DNA of 64,000 bases from Pseudomonas lurida (lineage in GTDB: Bacteria; Pseudomonadota; Gammaproteobacteria; Pseudomonadales; Pseudomonadaceae): assembly GCF_002563895.1 (NCBI RefSeq), contig NZ_PDJB01000001.1:4385501-4449500 (forward strand), given 5' to 3'. Made by a program: the position numbers and the translations under genes. Positions within the stretch are counted from its first letter, which is position 1. The number at the start of each line of letters is the position of its first letter. Positions 54,791 to 63,754 of this stretch are shown one piece after another. The notes under the pieces are model-generated. The model was not told where the DNA came from. It was given only the letters and a program-made list of their open reading frames with translations, and did not search any database.

Positions 54791-54856
54791 GCTGCCACGG
54801 CGGCTCGTTCACCCTGATGCCTTTTTGGGCATTGGGTGGGCGAGCCGCCGTTGGCG
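54791..54856. repeat. Long stem-loop between minE and the RluA-family gene
   Basis: An 11-base perfect arm ACGGCGGCTCG at 54797 pairs with CGAGCCGCCGT at 54841, and the inner sequence CACCCTGATGCC / GGGCATTGGGTG continues the stem with few mismatches. About 66 bases fold as one hairpin with a TTTTT loop. It may be an mRNA stability element or terminator, or a mobile miniature repeat. Confidence 0.6.
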
Positions 54857-54875
54857 TTTGTTACGAGGCTGTTTA

Positions 54876-55511
54876 ATGCCGTTGTCCACTATCCACATCC
54901 TTCATCAGGACGACGCCGTCCTGGTGGTGAACAAGCCCACCCTGCTGCTCTCGGTGCCTGGCCGCGCCGACGACAACAAAGACTGCCTGATCACCCGCCT
55001 GCAGGAAAACGGCTACCCCGAAGCCCGTATCGTGCATCGCCTGGACTGGGAAACCTCGGGGATCATCCTGCTGGCCCGGGACGCCGACACCCACCGCGAA
55101 CTGTCCCGCCAATTTCACGACCGAGAAACCGAAAAGGCCTACACCGCCTTGGCCTGGGGTCAACCGGAACTGGACAGCGGCAGCATCGACCTGCCTCTGC
55201 GCTATGACCCGCCAACCAAGCCACGCCACGTGGTCGATCATGAATTCGGCAAGCACGCGCTGACCTTCTGGAAAGTGCTGGAACGCTGCGGCGACTGGTG
55301 CCGCGTCGAGCTGACGCCGATCACCGGGCGCTCGCACCAGTTGCGTGTGCACATGCTGTCCATCGGCCACCCGCTGCTGGGTGACGGCCTGTACGCCCAT
55401 GAACAGGCCCTGGCCGCCTGGCCACGCCTGTGCCTGCACGCGAGCATGCTGAGCTTCACCCATCCGCAAACCGGCGAGCGCTTGCGCTTCGAGTGCCCCG
55501 CCCCGTTCTAA
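54876..55511 (+). CDS. RluA-family pseudouridine synthase
   Basis: 211 residues from the ATG at 54876 (GAGG upstream). The catalytic Asp lies in ARIVHRLDWETSGI, the RluA-family HRLDxxTSG motif, with LAWGQPELDSGSIDLPL and the substrate-binding GRSHQLRVHM also present. It lacks an S4 domain, as do the short RluA-type enzymes acting on tRNA position 32 or 23S rRNA 746; the exact target is not determined. It follows minE and a structured spacer. Confidence 0.87.
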   Translation: MPLSTIHILHQDDAVLVVNKPTLLLSVPGRADDNKDCLITRLQENGYPEARIVHRLDWETSGIILLARDADTHRELSRQFHDRETEKAYTALAWGQPELDSGSIDLPLRYDPPTKPRHVVDHEFGKHALTFWKVLERCGDWCRVELTPITGRSHQLRVHMLSIGHPLLGDGLYAHEQALAAWPRLCLHASMLSFTHPQTGERLRFECPAPF

Positions 55512-55530
55512 AATTGGCAATACGATCAAA

Positions 55531-55620
55531 ATGTGGGAGCGGGCTTGCTCGCGAAGGCGGTGGATCAGTCAGCCTATTGAGTGACTGACGCACCGCCTTC
55601 GCGAGCAAGCCCGCTCCCAC
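55531..55620. repeat. REPIN, GTGGGAGCGGGCTTGCTCGCGA class
   Basis: ATGTGGGAGCGGGCTTGCTC and GCGAAGGCGG are mirrored by CACCGCCTTCGCGAGCAAGC and CCGCTCCCAC around a central TCAGTCA/TGACTGA dyad. It is a close copy of the element at 15009-15100. Confidence 0.9.
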
Positions 55621-55697
55621 AGTGAGTTCTGCGTCAGTTCTAGACACCGAGTGAAACCAATACGGTAAACTCCGCGCATTGCTGTCTGGAGCTATTT

Positions 55698-56987
55698 ATG
55701 CGCGAAGCGTTGAATCAAGGCCTGATCGACTTCCTCAAGGCCTCCCCTACTCCTTTTCATGCCACCGCGGCCCTGGCCCTGCGCCTGGAAGCGGCCGGCT
55801 ACCAGCGCCTCGACGAGCGCGAAACCTGGAACACCGAAGCCAACGGGCGCTACTACGTGACCCGCAACGACTCCTCGATCATCGCCTTCAAGCTCGGCCG
55901 CCACTCGCCGCTGCAGGGCGGCATCCGCCTGGTCGGCGCCCACACCGACAGTCCGTGCCTGCGGGTCAAGCCGCAGCCGGAGCTGCAGCGCCAAGGTTTC
56001 TGGCAGTTGGGCGTCGAAGTCTACGGCGGTGCGCTGCTGGCGCCCTGGTTCGACCGCGACCTGTCCCTGGCCGGCCGCGTCACCTTCCGCCGCGATGGCA
56101 AGGTCGAAAGCCAGTTGATCGACTTCAAGCTGCCGATTGCCATCATCCCCAACCTGGCCATTCACCTGAACCGTGAAGCCAATCAGGGTTGGGCGATCAA
56201 TGCCCAGACCGAGCTGCCGCCGATCCTCGCGCAATTTGCCGGTGATGAGCGCGTGGACTTCCGCGCCGTGCTCACCGAGCAGCTGGCTCGCGAGCATGGG
56301 CTGAATGCCGACGTCGTACTCGACTACGAGTTGAGTTTCTACGACACGCAAAGCGCTGCGGTGATCGGCCTGAACGGTGACTTCATCGCCGGCGCGCGCC
56401 TGGACAACCTGCTGTCGTGCTACGCCGGCCTGCAGGCCCTGCTCACCAGCGACAGCGAAGAAACCTGCGTGCTGGTGTGCAACGACCATGAAGAAGTCGG
56501 CTCGTGCTCGGCGTGCGGCGCCGATGGCCCGATGCTCGAACAGACCCTGCGTCGCCTGCTGCCGGAAGGTGATGAGTTCGTACGTACCATTCAGAAATCC
56601 CTGCTGGTGTCTGCAGACAACGCCCACGGCGTGCACCCGAACTACGCCGAGAAGCACGACGCCAACCACGGCCCCAAGCTCAACGCCGGCCCGGTGATCA
56701 AGGTCAACAGCAACCAGCGCTACGCCACCAACAGCGAAACCGCCGGGTTCTTCCGCCACCTGTGCATGGCCCAGGAAGTGCCGGTGCAGAGCTTCGTGGT
56801 GCGCAGCGACATGGGTTGCGGCTCCACCATCGGCCCGATCACCGCCAGCCACCTGGGCGTGCGGACCGTGGACATCGGCTTGCCGACGTTTGCCATGCAC
56901 TCCATTCGCGAGCTGTGCGGCAGCCATGACCTGGCGCACCTGGTGAAGGTGCTGGGTGCGTTTTACGCGAGCCACGACTTGCCTTGA
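55698..56987 (+). CDS. apeB: M18 family aminopeptidase
   Basis: 429 residues, normal for the family. Zinc aminopeptidase: [49 protein letters not shown] with the catalytic Glu, and the late ligand segment [15 protein letters not shown]. It removes N-terminal (often acidic) residues from peptides in the cytoplasm. CTGGAG lies before the ATG. It stands alone between REP elements. Confidence 0.93.
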   Translation: MREALNQGLIDFLKASPTPFHATAALALRLEAAGYQRLDERETWNTEANGRYYVTRNDSSIIAFKLGRHSPLQGGIRLVGAHTDSPCLRVKPQPELQRQGFWQLGVEVYGGALLAPWFDRDLSLAGRVTFRRDGKVESQLIDFKLPIAIIPNLAIHLNREANQGWAINAQTELPPILAQFAGDERVDFRAVLTEQLAREHGLNADVVLDYELSFYDTQSAAVIGLNGDFIAGARLDNLLSCYAGLQALLTSDSEETCVLVCNDHEEVGSCSACGADGPMLEQTLRRLLPEGDEFVRTIQKSLLVSADNAHGVHPNYAEKHDANHGPKLNAGPVIKVNSNQRYATNSETAGFFRHLCMAQEVPVQSFVVRSDMGCGSTIGPITASHLGVRTVDIGLPTFAMHSIRELCGSHDLAHLVKVLGAFYASHDLP

Positions 56988-57001
56988 GACCGAGGTGCGG
57001 C

Positions 57002-57069
57002 CATTGCGGGCAAGCCCGCTTCCACAGGGGAAGTACCTTCCAACCGTGGGAGCGAGCTTGCCCGCAATG
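57002..57069. repeat. REP-type inverted repeat after apeB
   Basis: CATTGCGGGCAAGCCCGCTT at 57002 faces AGCGAGCTTGCCCGCAATG at 57051, with one central mismatch. GGGAGCGGGC class variant. Confidence 0.85.
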
Positions 57070-57172
57070 ACGATTAAGAACACTCACATCGGTATCTGAC
57101 CCACATCAATCCCATTTCCCGTAATCCGACCTAGACTTGTCAGTATTCCCACTCCGACAAGGCCGTCGCACC

Positions 57173-57349
57173 ATGATCTCCATGTCCTCCTTCCATGCCA
57201 TGCTTATCCCGATTCTGATCGGTATGATCATGTTGGCTGTAGGCTTCAACTTCCGTGACAAGCCCCTCGGCGTGTTTGGCATGTGGATCGGCATGCTGTT
57301 GATCCTGGGCACCGTGGTGTACAAGATCCTCGCCAAACTGGCCGAATGA
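57173..57349 (+). CDS. Small inner-membrane protein of unknown function
   Basis: 58 residues from the ATG at 57173 (an in-frame alternative start is upstream and another, MSSF, nine bases on). Two hydrophobic helices, FHAMLIPILIGMIMLAVGF and LGVFGMWIGMLLILGTVVY, with a short charged loop RDKP between. No named family is recognised. It ends 52 bases before the MscS-type gene on the same strand and may be co-expressed with it. Confidence 0.7.
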   Translation: MISMSSFHAMLIPILIGMIMLAVGFNFRDKPLGVFGMWIGMLLILGTVVYKILAKLAE

Positions 57350-57401
57350 CGATTGCACTCGTACACTCGGTCAATTCGTCGTTTCCAAGGTTGACCGCCT
57401 C

Positions 57402-59570
57402 GTGCTTTCCCGTCTGTTTGCCCTGCCCTGCTACTGTTTGATCGCCCTGATGACGCTGCTGCCGCTCACGCCTGCCCAAGCCGTGGGCTTGCCCGGCTTG
57501 TTGGGCAGTACCAACAAGACCCAACCCCAGGCTGAAGTGCCCCTGGGGCAGTCGTTGGACGAGGTGATCAAGACCCTCGAGAACGACCAGCAGCGCACCC
57601 AGCTGCTGAGCGACCTGAAAAAACTCCGTGAGGCCACGAAAAAAGCCCAACCGGCCGCCGAAGAAGGTGTGCTGGGGCTGATCGGCGGCACCCTGGCCAA
57701 CCTGGAAGCGCAGTTCTCCGGCGCCGACAGCCCGTTGGGGCGCTGGTCCAACGAAGTCGACCTGGCCAAGGAAGAGCTCAGTGCACTGATGCTGCCGGCC
57801 AACGAATGGCTGCCGATCATTTTCGGTTTTGCCTTGATCCTTGCGGTATGGAGCCTGCTCGCCGCCGCACTGATCTGGCTTAGCCACCGCGTACGTGAAC
57901 GCTTCGGCCTGCCCGAAGAACTGCCGCAACACCCACGCACCTGGGACATGGTGCGCTTTGCCCTGCGCAAACTGGGCCCGTGGCTGATCGCATTGGTGAT
58001 CACGGTCTACCTGAGCTACGCCCTGCCCTCGTCTTTGGGCAAATCCCTGGCGATGGTATTGGCCTACGCGCTAGTGGTGGGCACCTGCTTCTCTGCGATC
58101 TGCGTGATTGCCTTTTCCGTACTCGACGGCCCCCATCGCCATCGCGCGCTCTATATCCTGCGCCACCAGGCTTTCCGCCCACTGTGGTGGATTGGCAGTT
58201 TTGCCGCCTTCGGTGAAGCCCTGAGCGACCCACGGCTGGTCCAGGCGCTGGGCCAGCATTTGTCCCATACCGCTGCGACGGTTGCCAATGTGATGGCGGC
58301 GCTGTCGACCGGTGTGTTTATCCTGCGTTTCCGCCGGCCCATCGCCCACCTGATTCGCAACCAGCCACTGTCCCGCCGCCTGACCCGCCGTGCCCTCAGT
58401 GACACCATCGAAATCATCGGCTCCTTTTGGTACATCCCGGCCTTGTTGTTGGTGGGTATCTCGCTGTTCGCCACCTTCGTCTCTGCCGGCGATACCAGCA
58501 CGGCCTTGCGCCAGTCGCTGCTGTGTACGGTGCTGCTGGTGCTGTGCATGGTGATCAATGGCCTGGTGCGCCGCCACGCCCTCAAGCCGCAGCGCGGGCA
58601 CAAGCGCCACGCGCTGTACTCCGAACGCCTGAAGAGCTTCGTCTACACCCTGGCCCACCTGGTGGTATGGCTGGTGTTCATCGAGTTGGGCCTGCGGGTG
58701 TGGGGCCTGTCGTTGATCCGCTTTACCGAAGGCGATGGCCATGAAGTCAGCGTCAAGTTATTCGGCCTGGCCGGTACCTTGTTGTTTGCCTGGCTGATCT
58801 GGATTCTCAGCGACACCGCGATCCATCACGCCCTCACCCGCTCGCGCAAAGGCCTGGCCAATGCGCGGGCGCAGACCATGATGCCGTTGATCCGCAACGT
58901 GCTATTCGTGACTATCTTTATCATCGCCGCGATTGTCGCCCTGGCGAACATGGGCATGAACGTCACGCCGCTGCTGGCGGGTGCCGGCGTGATCGGCCTG
59001 GCCATCGGTTTTGGCGCGCAATCCCTGGTGGCGGATCTGATCACCGGCCTGTTCATCATCATCGAAGACTCGCTGGCCATCGACGACTACGTGGATGTCG
59101 GCGGCCACCTGGGGACCGTGGAGGGCCTGACCATCCGCACGGTGCGCCTGCGCGACATCGACGGCATCGTGCACACCATCCCGTTCAGCGAGATCAAGAG
59201 CATCAAGAACTACTCGCGGGAGTTCGGCTACGCGATCTTCCGGGTGGCGATCCCCTACAACATGGAAATCGACGACGCCATCAAGCTGATGCGCGATGTC
59301 GGCCAGAAAATGCGCAATGACCCCCTGCAACGCCGCAATATCTGGTCGCCATTGGAAATCCAGGGTGTCGAAAGTTTCGAATCGGGCAGCGCAATTCTAA
59401 GGGCGCGGTTCAAGACGGCGCCGATCAAGCAGTGGGAAGTGTCGCGGGCGTTCAACCTGTCGCTCAAGCGTCACCTGGATGAAGCCGGGCTGGACCTGGC
59501 GACGCCGCGCTTGAGTGTGCAGGTGGTGACAGGGGCTTCGGGCGGGCTGGAGAAAGAAAAGACTACCTGA
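57402..59570 (+). CDS. Mechanosensitive ion channel family protein (large MscS type)
   Basis: 722 residues with a GTG start at 57402 (AAGG upstream). A signal-like N-terminus (LFALPCYCLIALMTLLPLTPAQA) leads to a periplasmic coiled region (EVIKTLENDQQRTQLLSDLK), then many membrane helices. The MscS pore helix and beta domain are near residues 505-600: LAGAGVIGLAIGFGAQSLVA and FIIIEDSLAIDDYVDVGGH. It resembles the YbiO/MscM group and would release solutes at low osmolarity. It converges with mbtH. Confidence 0.9.
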   Translation: MLSRLFALPCYCLIALMTLLPLTPAQAVGLPGLLGSTNKTQPQAEVPLGQSLDEVIKTLENDQQRTQLLSDLKKLREATKKAQPAAEEGVLGLIGGTLANLEAQFSGADSPLGRWSNEVDLAKEELSALMLPANEWLPIIFGFALILAVWSLLAAALIWLSHRVRERFGLPEELPQHPRTWDMVRFALRKLGPWLIALVITVYLSYALPSSLGKSLAMVLAYALVVGTCFSAICVIAFSVLDGPHRHRALYILRHQAFRPLWWIGSFAAFGEALSDPRLVQALGQHLSHTAATVANVMAALSTGVFILRFRRPIAHLIRNQPLSRRLTRRALSDTIEIIGSFWYIPALLLVGISLFATFVSAGDTSTALRQSLLCTVLLVLCMVINGLVRRHALKPQRGHKRHALYSERLKSFVYTLAHLVVWLVFIELGLRVWGLSLIRFTEGDGHEVSVKLFGLAGTLLFAWLIWILSDTAIHHALTRSRKGLANARAQTMMPLIRNVLFVTIFIIAAIVALANMGMNVTPLLAGAGVIGLAIGFGAQSLVADLITGLFIIIEDSLAIDDYVDVGGHLGTVEGLTIRTVRLRDIDGIVHTIPFSEIKSIKNYSREFGYAIFRVAIPYNMEIDDAIKLMRDVGQKMRNDPLQRRNIWSPLEIQGVESFESGSAILRARFKTAPIKQWEVSRAFNLSLKRHLDEAGLDLATPRLSVQVVTGASGGLEKEKTT

Positions 59571-59576
59571 ACAGTC

Positions 59577-59631
59577 GGCGCCGGCTTGTGGAATCGTCGC
59601 TGCGCGGCGATGGCGTCCTTGAGCCGGCGCC
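59577..59631. terminator. GC-rich inverted repeat between convergent mscS-type and mbtH genes
   Basis: GGCGCCGGCT at 59577 pairs with AGCCGGCGCC at 59622, with an inner TCGC/GCGA stem. No T run, but the place between convergent genes suggests a transcript end or REP remnant. Confidence 0.5.
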
Positions 59632-59649
59632 TACAGGGGTGGGGAAGAA

Positions 59650-59874
59650 TCAGTTGGTCAGCGCTGTACCGTCCATCTTCTGGCGTAAGCTCAACGGACG
59701 CATATCGGTCCACACTTCCTCGATGTAGGCCAGGCACTCTTTCTTCATGCCACTCTTGCCCACGGTGCGCCAGCCTTCCGGTACAGCCTTGTAGTCAGGC
59801 CAGATGGAATACTGTTCTTCATGGTTGACCACTACCTGAAACAGGATGTCGTCGCGGTCAAATACTGAGGTCAT
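59650..59874 (-). CDS. MbtH family NRPS accessory protein
   Basis: 74 residues, typical size. MbtH-like proteins bind and activate NRPS adenylation domains. Seen are the core motif [19 protein letters not shown], with the conserved tryptophans, and the C-terminal [17 protein letters not shown] precedes the ATG. With pvdH next to it on the same strand, it most likely serves pyoverdine synthesis. A PvdS-type box lies upstream, inside the end of pvdH. Confidence 0.93.
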   Translation of the reverse strand: MTSVFDRDDILFQVVVNHEEQYSIWPDYKAVPEGWRTVGKSGMKKECLAYIEEVWTDMRPLSLRQKMDGTALTN

Positions 59875-59935
59875 TGCTGTTCTCCATCGCTAAAAGGCTG
59901 GCTGCGCACCGCGCGCAGCACTGATATCTGTAGAA

Positions 59936-59960
59936 ACGTACCAAGCTGCGAAAAAATTAG
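59936..59960 (-). promoter_or_regulatory. Candidate PvdS iron-starvation box for mbtH
   Basis: On the minus strand CTAATT-N16-CGT, one mismatch from the CTAAAT-N16-CGT consensus, about 62 bases before the mbtH ATG. It overlaps the end of pvdH. Confidence 0.45.
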
Positions 59961-61351
59961 AGGCTGGCCACCGCCGCAGCCAACGCGCGTCCGAAGATGT
60001 CCGCCACGCGGTCCACTTCGGCGGCGGTGATCACCAGCGGCGGCAGGAAACGCACGACACTGCCGTGCCGACCACCCAGCTCCAGGATCAGGCCGCGCTT
60101 GAGGCATTCGCGCTGCACCAGCGGCGCCAACTGACGATGCACCGGTGGATGGCCCTGGATGTCTGGGATGCCACTTGGGTCTACCAGCTCCACGCCAAGC
60201 ATCAGCCCACGGCCGCGAATATCGCCCAGGTGCGGGAAATCGCGCTGCAGGATGCGCAGGTGTTCACCCAGGCGCTCGCCCATGGCGGCCGCGTGGCCGG
60301 CAAGGTCGTGGTCCTTCAGGTAGCGCATCACCGCCGAACCCGCCGCCATCGCCATCTGGTTGCCACGGAAGGTCCCGGCATGCGCACCCGGCAGCCAGGT
60401 GTCGAGCCAGTCGCGATACACCACCACTGCCAGCGGCAGGCTGCCGCCGATGGCCTTGGACATCACCACCACATCCGGGATAATGCCGGCATGTTCGAAG
60501 GCAAACATCTTGCCGGTGCGGCCAAATCCGCTCTGGATTTCATCGACGATCAACGCCACACCCGCTTGTTCGGTGATGCGTCGCAGGCCACGCAGCCAGT
60601 CGAGGTCAGCCGGAATCACACCGCCCTCGCCCTGCACCACCTCGACAATGACCGCCGCCGGCAGCAATACGCCGGCCTCCGGGTCGTTCAGCAGGTTTTC
60701 CAGGTAATGCAGGTTGACCCGCACCCCTTCTGTGCCGCCCAGGCCGAACGGGCAACGGTAATCGTAGGGGTAGGGCAAGAATTGCACGCCATTGCCAAGC
60801 AACGCCCCCAAGGGTTTCTTCGGCCCCAGGCTGCCCATCAGGCTCAAGGCACCCTGGCTCATACCGTGGTAACCGCCCTGGAATGACAGCACCGTGCTAC
60901 GCCCGGTGGCGGTACGCACCAGCTTCAACGCGGCTTCCACCGCATCCGTGCCAGTGGGTCCGCAGAACTGGATTTTTGCTTCCCGTGCCAGCGTCGGCGG
61001 CAACAGCCCGAACAAGTCCTGCACGAACTGGTCCTTGACCGGAGTAGTCAGGTCCAATGTGTGCAGTGGCAGTTCATCGGCCAGCACCTGCTGGATGGCC
61101 TCAATCACCACCGGGTGATTGTGCCCCAACGCGAGGGTGCCGGCGCCGGCCAGGCAGTCGATAAAACTGCGGCCCTCCACGTCTTCCACGTAAATGCCCT
61201 TGGCGCGCTTGAGCGCCAGGGGAATGCGTCGGGGGTAGCTACGGGCGTTGGACTCTTGCTGGCGCTGGCGGGCGAGCAACGGGGTTTCGTCGAACTGGTA
61301 GAGCGTTTCATGCACCTGGGCGTCTTCGATACGGGTGGTAGCGACTGACAT
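59957..61351 (-). CDS. pvdH: Diaminobutyrate-2-oxoglutarate aminotransferase PvdH
   Basis: 464 residues from the ATG at 61351 (AGGGATCGAG upstream); the frame extends further without conserved sequence. Makes L-2,4-diaminobutyrate from aspartate semialdehyde, a building block of the pyoverdine chromophore and peptide. Class III aminotransferase: SFIDCLAGAGTLALGHNHP, CGPTGTDAVEAALKL, VDEIQSGFGRTG and the PLP lysine in VVMSKAIGGSLPL. Upstream is a clear PvdS box. The mbtH neighbour fits the pvd locus layout known from P. aeruginosa. Confidence 0.92.
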   Translation of the reverse strand: MSVATTRIEDAQVHETLYQFDETPLLARQRQQESNARSYPRRIPLALKRAKGIYVEDVEGRSFIDCLAGAGTLALGHNHPVVIEAIQQVLADELPLHTLDLTTPVKDQFVQDLFGLLPPTLAREAKIQFCGPTGTDAVEAALKLVRTATGRSTVLSFQGGYHGMSQGALSLMGSLGPKKPLGALLGNGVQFLPYPYDYRCPFGLGGTEGVRVNLHYLENLLNDPEAGVLLPAAVIVEVVQGEGGVIPADLDWLRGLRRITEQAGVALIVDEIQSGFGRTGKMFAFEHAGIIPDVVVMSKAIGGSLPLAVVVYRDWLDTWLPGAHAGTFRGNQMAMAAGSAVMRYLKDHDLAGHAAAMGERLGEHLRILQRDFPHLGDIRGRGLMLGVELVDPSGIPDIQGHPPVHRQLAPLVQRECLKRGLILELGGRHGSVVRFLPPLVITAAEVDRVADIFGRALAAAVASL

Positions 61352-61446
61352 TTCTCGATCCCTCAATACGCTGATGATGGTGACCAAACTGCCGATCCGC
61401 TGGCGTCTGGCCCAAGGGGCATGCGCACGGATTTCCTGTTCTGGAA

Positions 61447-61471
61447 ACGCACCAGCACGGGAGGGATTTAG
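61447..61471 (-). promoter_or_regulatory. PvdS iron-starvation box upstream of pvdH
   Basis: On the minus strand CTAAAT followed by exactly 16 bases and CGT, the full consensus of the extracytoplasmic sigma factor PvdS. It is about 95 bases before the pvdH ATG. Confidence 0.75.
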
Positions 61472-61539
61472 TGACCACCGATCTTTAACTGATGGATGAA
61501 GCCCCAAGCCCGCTCCCACATTTGGAATCGCACTCGGTT

Positions 61540-62307
61540 TTATAACCCAAGGTATTTTTCATTCAGCGCATATAAAATCGCGCAGGTCTCCGCATCCAGA
61601 AACCCGCAATAATCCCGCGACCGAAAGTGCATCTGGAACGCCCGCGTTCTCTGTTCAAAGGCTTGCCGGTTCTTCGCCGGCGCATACCCGTAACGCTGAA
61701 ACGCCCGCTCCACCTCGACCTCCGGCGGCAACCCGACACAGAACCGACGCTGATACATTGCCTGCGTTGCCTCATCAAACCAGGCCCCTACCCCCGCTTC
61801 ATGCAGACACTGCCACGGCAGCCGGGGCCCTGGATCGCTCTTGCGCCCGTACGCCACGTCCGAGTGTCCGAGGATGTCGGTAGGCCCGATCTGTGGATAA
61901 CGCCCAAGAACGTCGCGAACCAGCGCAATCAACACCTCTATTTGTTCCTCCGCGTAGGCAGGAAACGTGAACACGCCGCCGTCGTCCCGCGCCAGGTTGA
62001 CGAGCTCGACGCCGATCGAGCGACTGTTAAGGTTACCGCGCCCCGCCCAATGGCTCCCCCCGGCATGCCAGGCGCGCTTGTCCTCCTCCACCAATCGAAA
62101 GACCCGCAACTCTTCATAGCCGGCAGCGCTGTAGCTGGGGTCGTCGGGGTCGGGCAGCAGATAGTGCGCACTGACCCCATCCTGCGTCAGGGTGCGCAGG
62201 GAGGAGCCGAACGGTGCCGCCGTGTAATGCAGGATCACCTGCCGCACCGGCTCGCCGTCACGTTCATTGAAGCCTTGGGCAGGAAAACTGGTATCGATGA
62301 CCAACAT
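61540..62307 (-). CDS. AmpDh3-like N-acetylmuramoyl-L-alanine amidase
   Basis: 255 residues from the ATG at 62307 (AAGGACGG upstream), the same length as AmpDh3. The amidase_2 domain has zinc ligands in ILHYTAAPFG, HAGGSHW and SDPGPRLPW, with LGHSDVAYGRK; a peptidoglycan-binding helical domain follows (FQMHFRSRDYCGFLDAETCA). No signal peptide. It cleaves the amide between muramic acid and the peptide stem. In P. aeruginosa AmpDh3 is delivered by a type VI system and is encoded beside vgrG; no vgrG is near here, so the role may be recycling or a secreted effector encoded away from its carrier. Confidence 0.87.
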   Translation of the reverse strand: MLVIDTSFPAQGFNERDGEPVRQVILHYTAAPFGSSLRTLTQDGVSAHYLLPDPDDPSYSAAGYEELRVFRLVEEDKRAWHAGGSHWAGRGNLNSRSIGVELVNLARDDGGVFTFPAYAEEQIEVLIALVRDVLGRYPQIGPTDILGHSDVAYGRKSDPGPRLPWQCLHEAGVGAWFDEATQAMYQRRFCVGLPPEVEVERAFQRYGYAPAKNRQAFEQRTRAFQMHFRSRDYCGFLDAETCAILYALNEKYLGL

Positions 62308-62431
62308 AAGAACCGTCCTTTTCAATACAGGCCGAGTCGTTCAGCCCGTTCAAGCGCAAAAAAATTACCGCCATCCTGAAGCCTTGAACTTCAGGAGGGC
62401 GGTAACTATTTGGCACTTGAAAGGAAAGTAA

Positions 62432-63754
62432 TCAGCGCCGCAGCGGCATACCCAGGTCCACGCGCAGGCCATCTGGCTGGCTGTCGAACTTCAACGAGCA
62501 GGAACAGCGCTGCACAATCGCTTGCACGATTGCCAGGCCGAGGCCGCAGCCTTCGCTGTTGCCGTTGCGCCAGAAGCGCTGGGTCAGGTACTGCAGGTCC
62601 TCGGCGCTGATCTGCTTGCCGTGGTCACGCACGCGGAACACCACGTTATCGGCGGCAGTGAATACACTGAGTTCCACCCGGGTATCGGCCGGTGTATGGC
62701 GCAAGGCGTTGTCCAGCAGGTTGCGCAACGCTGCGACCGCCAGGCCCACTGGCATTTCCACCGGAGTGGCCAAGAGGTTGTCCGGCAGGATCAGGTCGAT
62801 ACGCGAGTTGTCACCGGCATTGGCATCCTGGATCGCCAGCCGTGCCACATCCTCGGCACTGGAGTGCATGCCATCGTCGAACGACAGGTTACCCTCCACC
62901 CGCGCCAGCAGTAGCAATTGCTCCAGGGTGCGGTGCAGGCGGTCGGCGCCCTCCTCGGCGTGGGCCAGGGACTGGTCGCGGGCCGCGCCTTCGGTCATGC
63001 GCGCCACTTGCAGATGGGTCTTGATCGCCGTCAGAGGGCTGCGCAGTTCGTGGGCAGCATCACCCGTAAGGCGGCGTTCGCGCTCGATGGTCTTGGCAAT
63101 GCGTTGCAAGAGTTGGTTCTGGGTGTCGAGCAGGGGCTTGAGTTCGCTGGGCAACGGGTGGATCTGCAGCGGTTCGAGGGAGTCAGCACTGCGGCGCATC
63201 AAGGCGTCACGCATGCGATTGAGCGGCAGCAGGCTCTGGCCAATCCCCAGCCACAACAGGCACAGGCAGCCAAGCATCGCCACGCCCACCGGCACCGACG
63301 CCGCCAGCAAGATCGACAGGTTCAGGGCCTCGCGCTCTACTTGGCGGTCGGCGGTGGTGATTAAAAGATCGCCGCGGGACAGGGTGAAACTGCGCCAGCC
63401 CACGCCATCGATGACCTGGTCACGAAACCCGCTCTTGCGCGATTCCAGCCCTTCGTCCGGCGTGGTGTGGCTGCGCGCCAGGACTTCCCCGCGCAGGGAA
63501 CTGACCTGACAGGCCATGCCACCGGGCACATGCAATTGTTCGGCACTGAAGTGCGCACCGCCGCTCACACTGGCCAGGCCGGGCATCTGCTCGGTCAACC
63601 CCGCCACCATGCGGGCCGAGGCCACCAGGCGCTGATCGAGGGAGAACATCATCTGGTTGCGCAGATCGTTGAGCATCCAGGCAGCCGCCAAGACCCAGAT
63701 CAGCACGAAAGCGGCGCCCAGCTTGAACGTCAGGCGCAGGCGCAGGCTTTTCAC
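62432..63754 (-). CDS. Two-component sensor histidine kinase (QseC/PmrB-like)
   Basis: 440 residues. Two membrane helices (LGAAFVLIWVLAAAWML near residues 11-27 and ILLAASVPVGVAMLGCL near 170-186) flank a periplasmic sensor of about 140 residues. The phospho-accepting His is His235 in GDAAHELRSPLTA, followed by an ATPase domain with NLLDNALRHTP and GCGLGLAIVQAIV. Its ATG overlaps the stop of the response regulator, so the pair is translationally coupled. Signal unknown. Confidence 0.9.
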   Translation of the reverse strand: MKSLRLRLTFKLGAAFVLIWVLAAAWMLNDLRNQMMFSLDQRLVASARMVAGLTEQMPGLASVSGGAHFSAEQLHVPGGMACQVSSLRGEVLARSHTTPDEGLESRKSGFRDQVIDGVGWRSFTLSRGDLLITTADRQVEREALNLSILLAASVPVGVAMLGCLCLLWLGIGQSLLPLNRMRDALMRRSADSLEPLQIHPLPSELKPLLDTQNQLLQRIAKTIERERRLTGDAAHELRSPLTAIKTHLQVARMTEGAARDQSLAHAEEGADRLHRTLEQLLLLARVEGNLSFDDGMHSSAEDVARLAIQDANAGDNSRIDLILPDNLLATPVEMPVGLAVAALRNLLDNALRHTPADTRVELSVFTAADNVVFRVRDHGKQISAEDLQYLTQRFWRNGNSEGCGLGLAIVQAIVQRCSCSLKFDSQPDGLRVDLGMPLRR

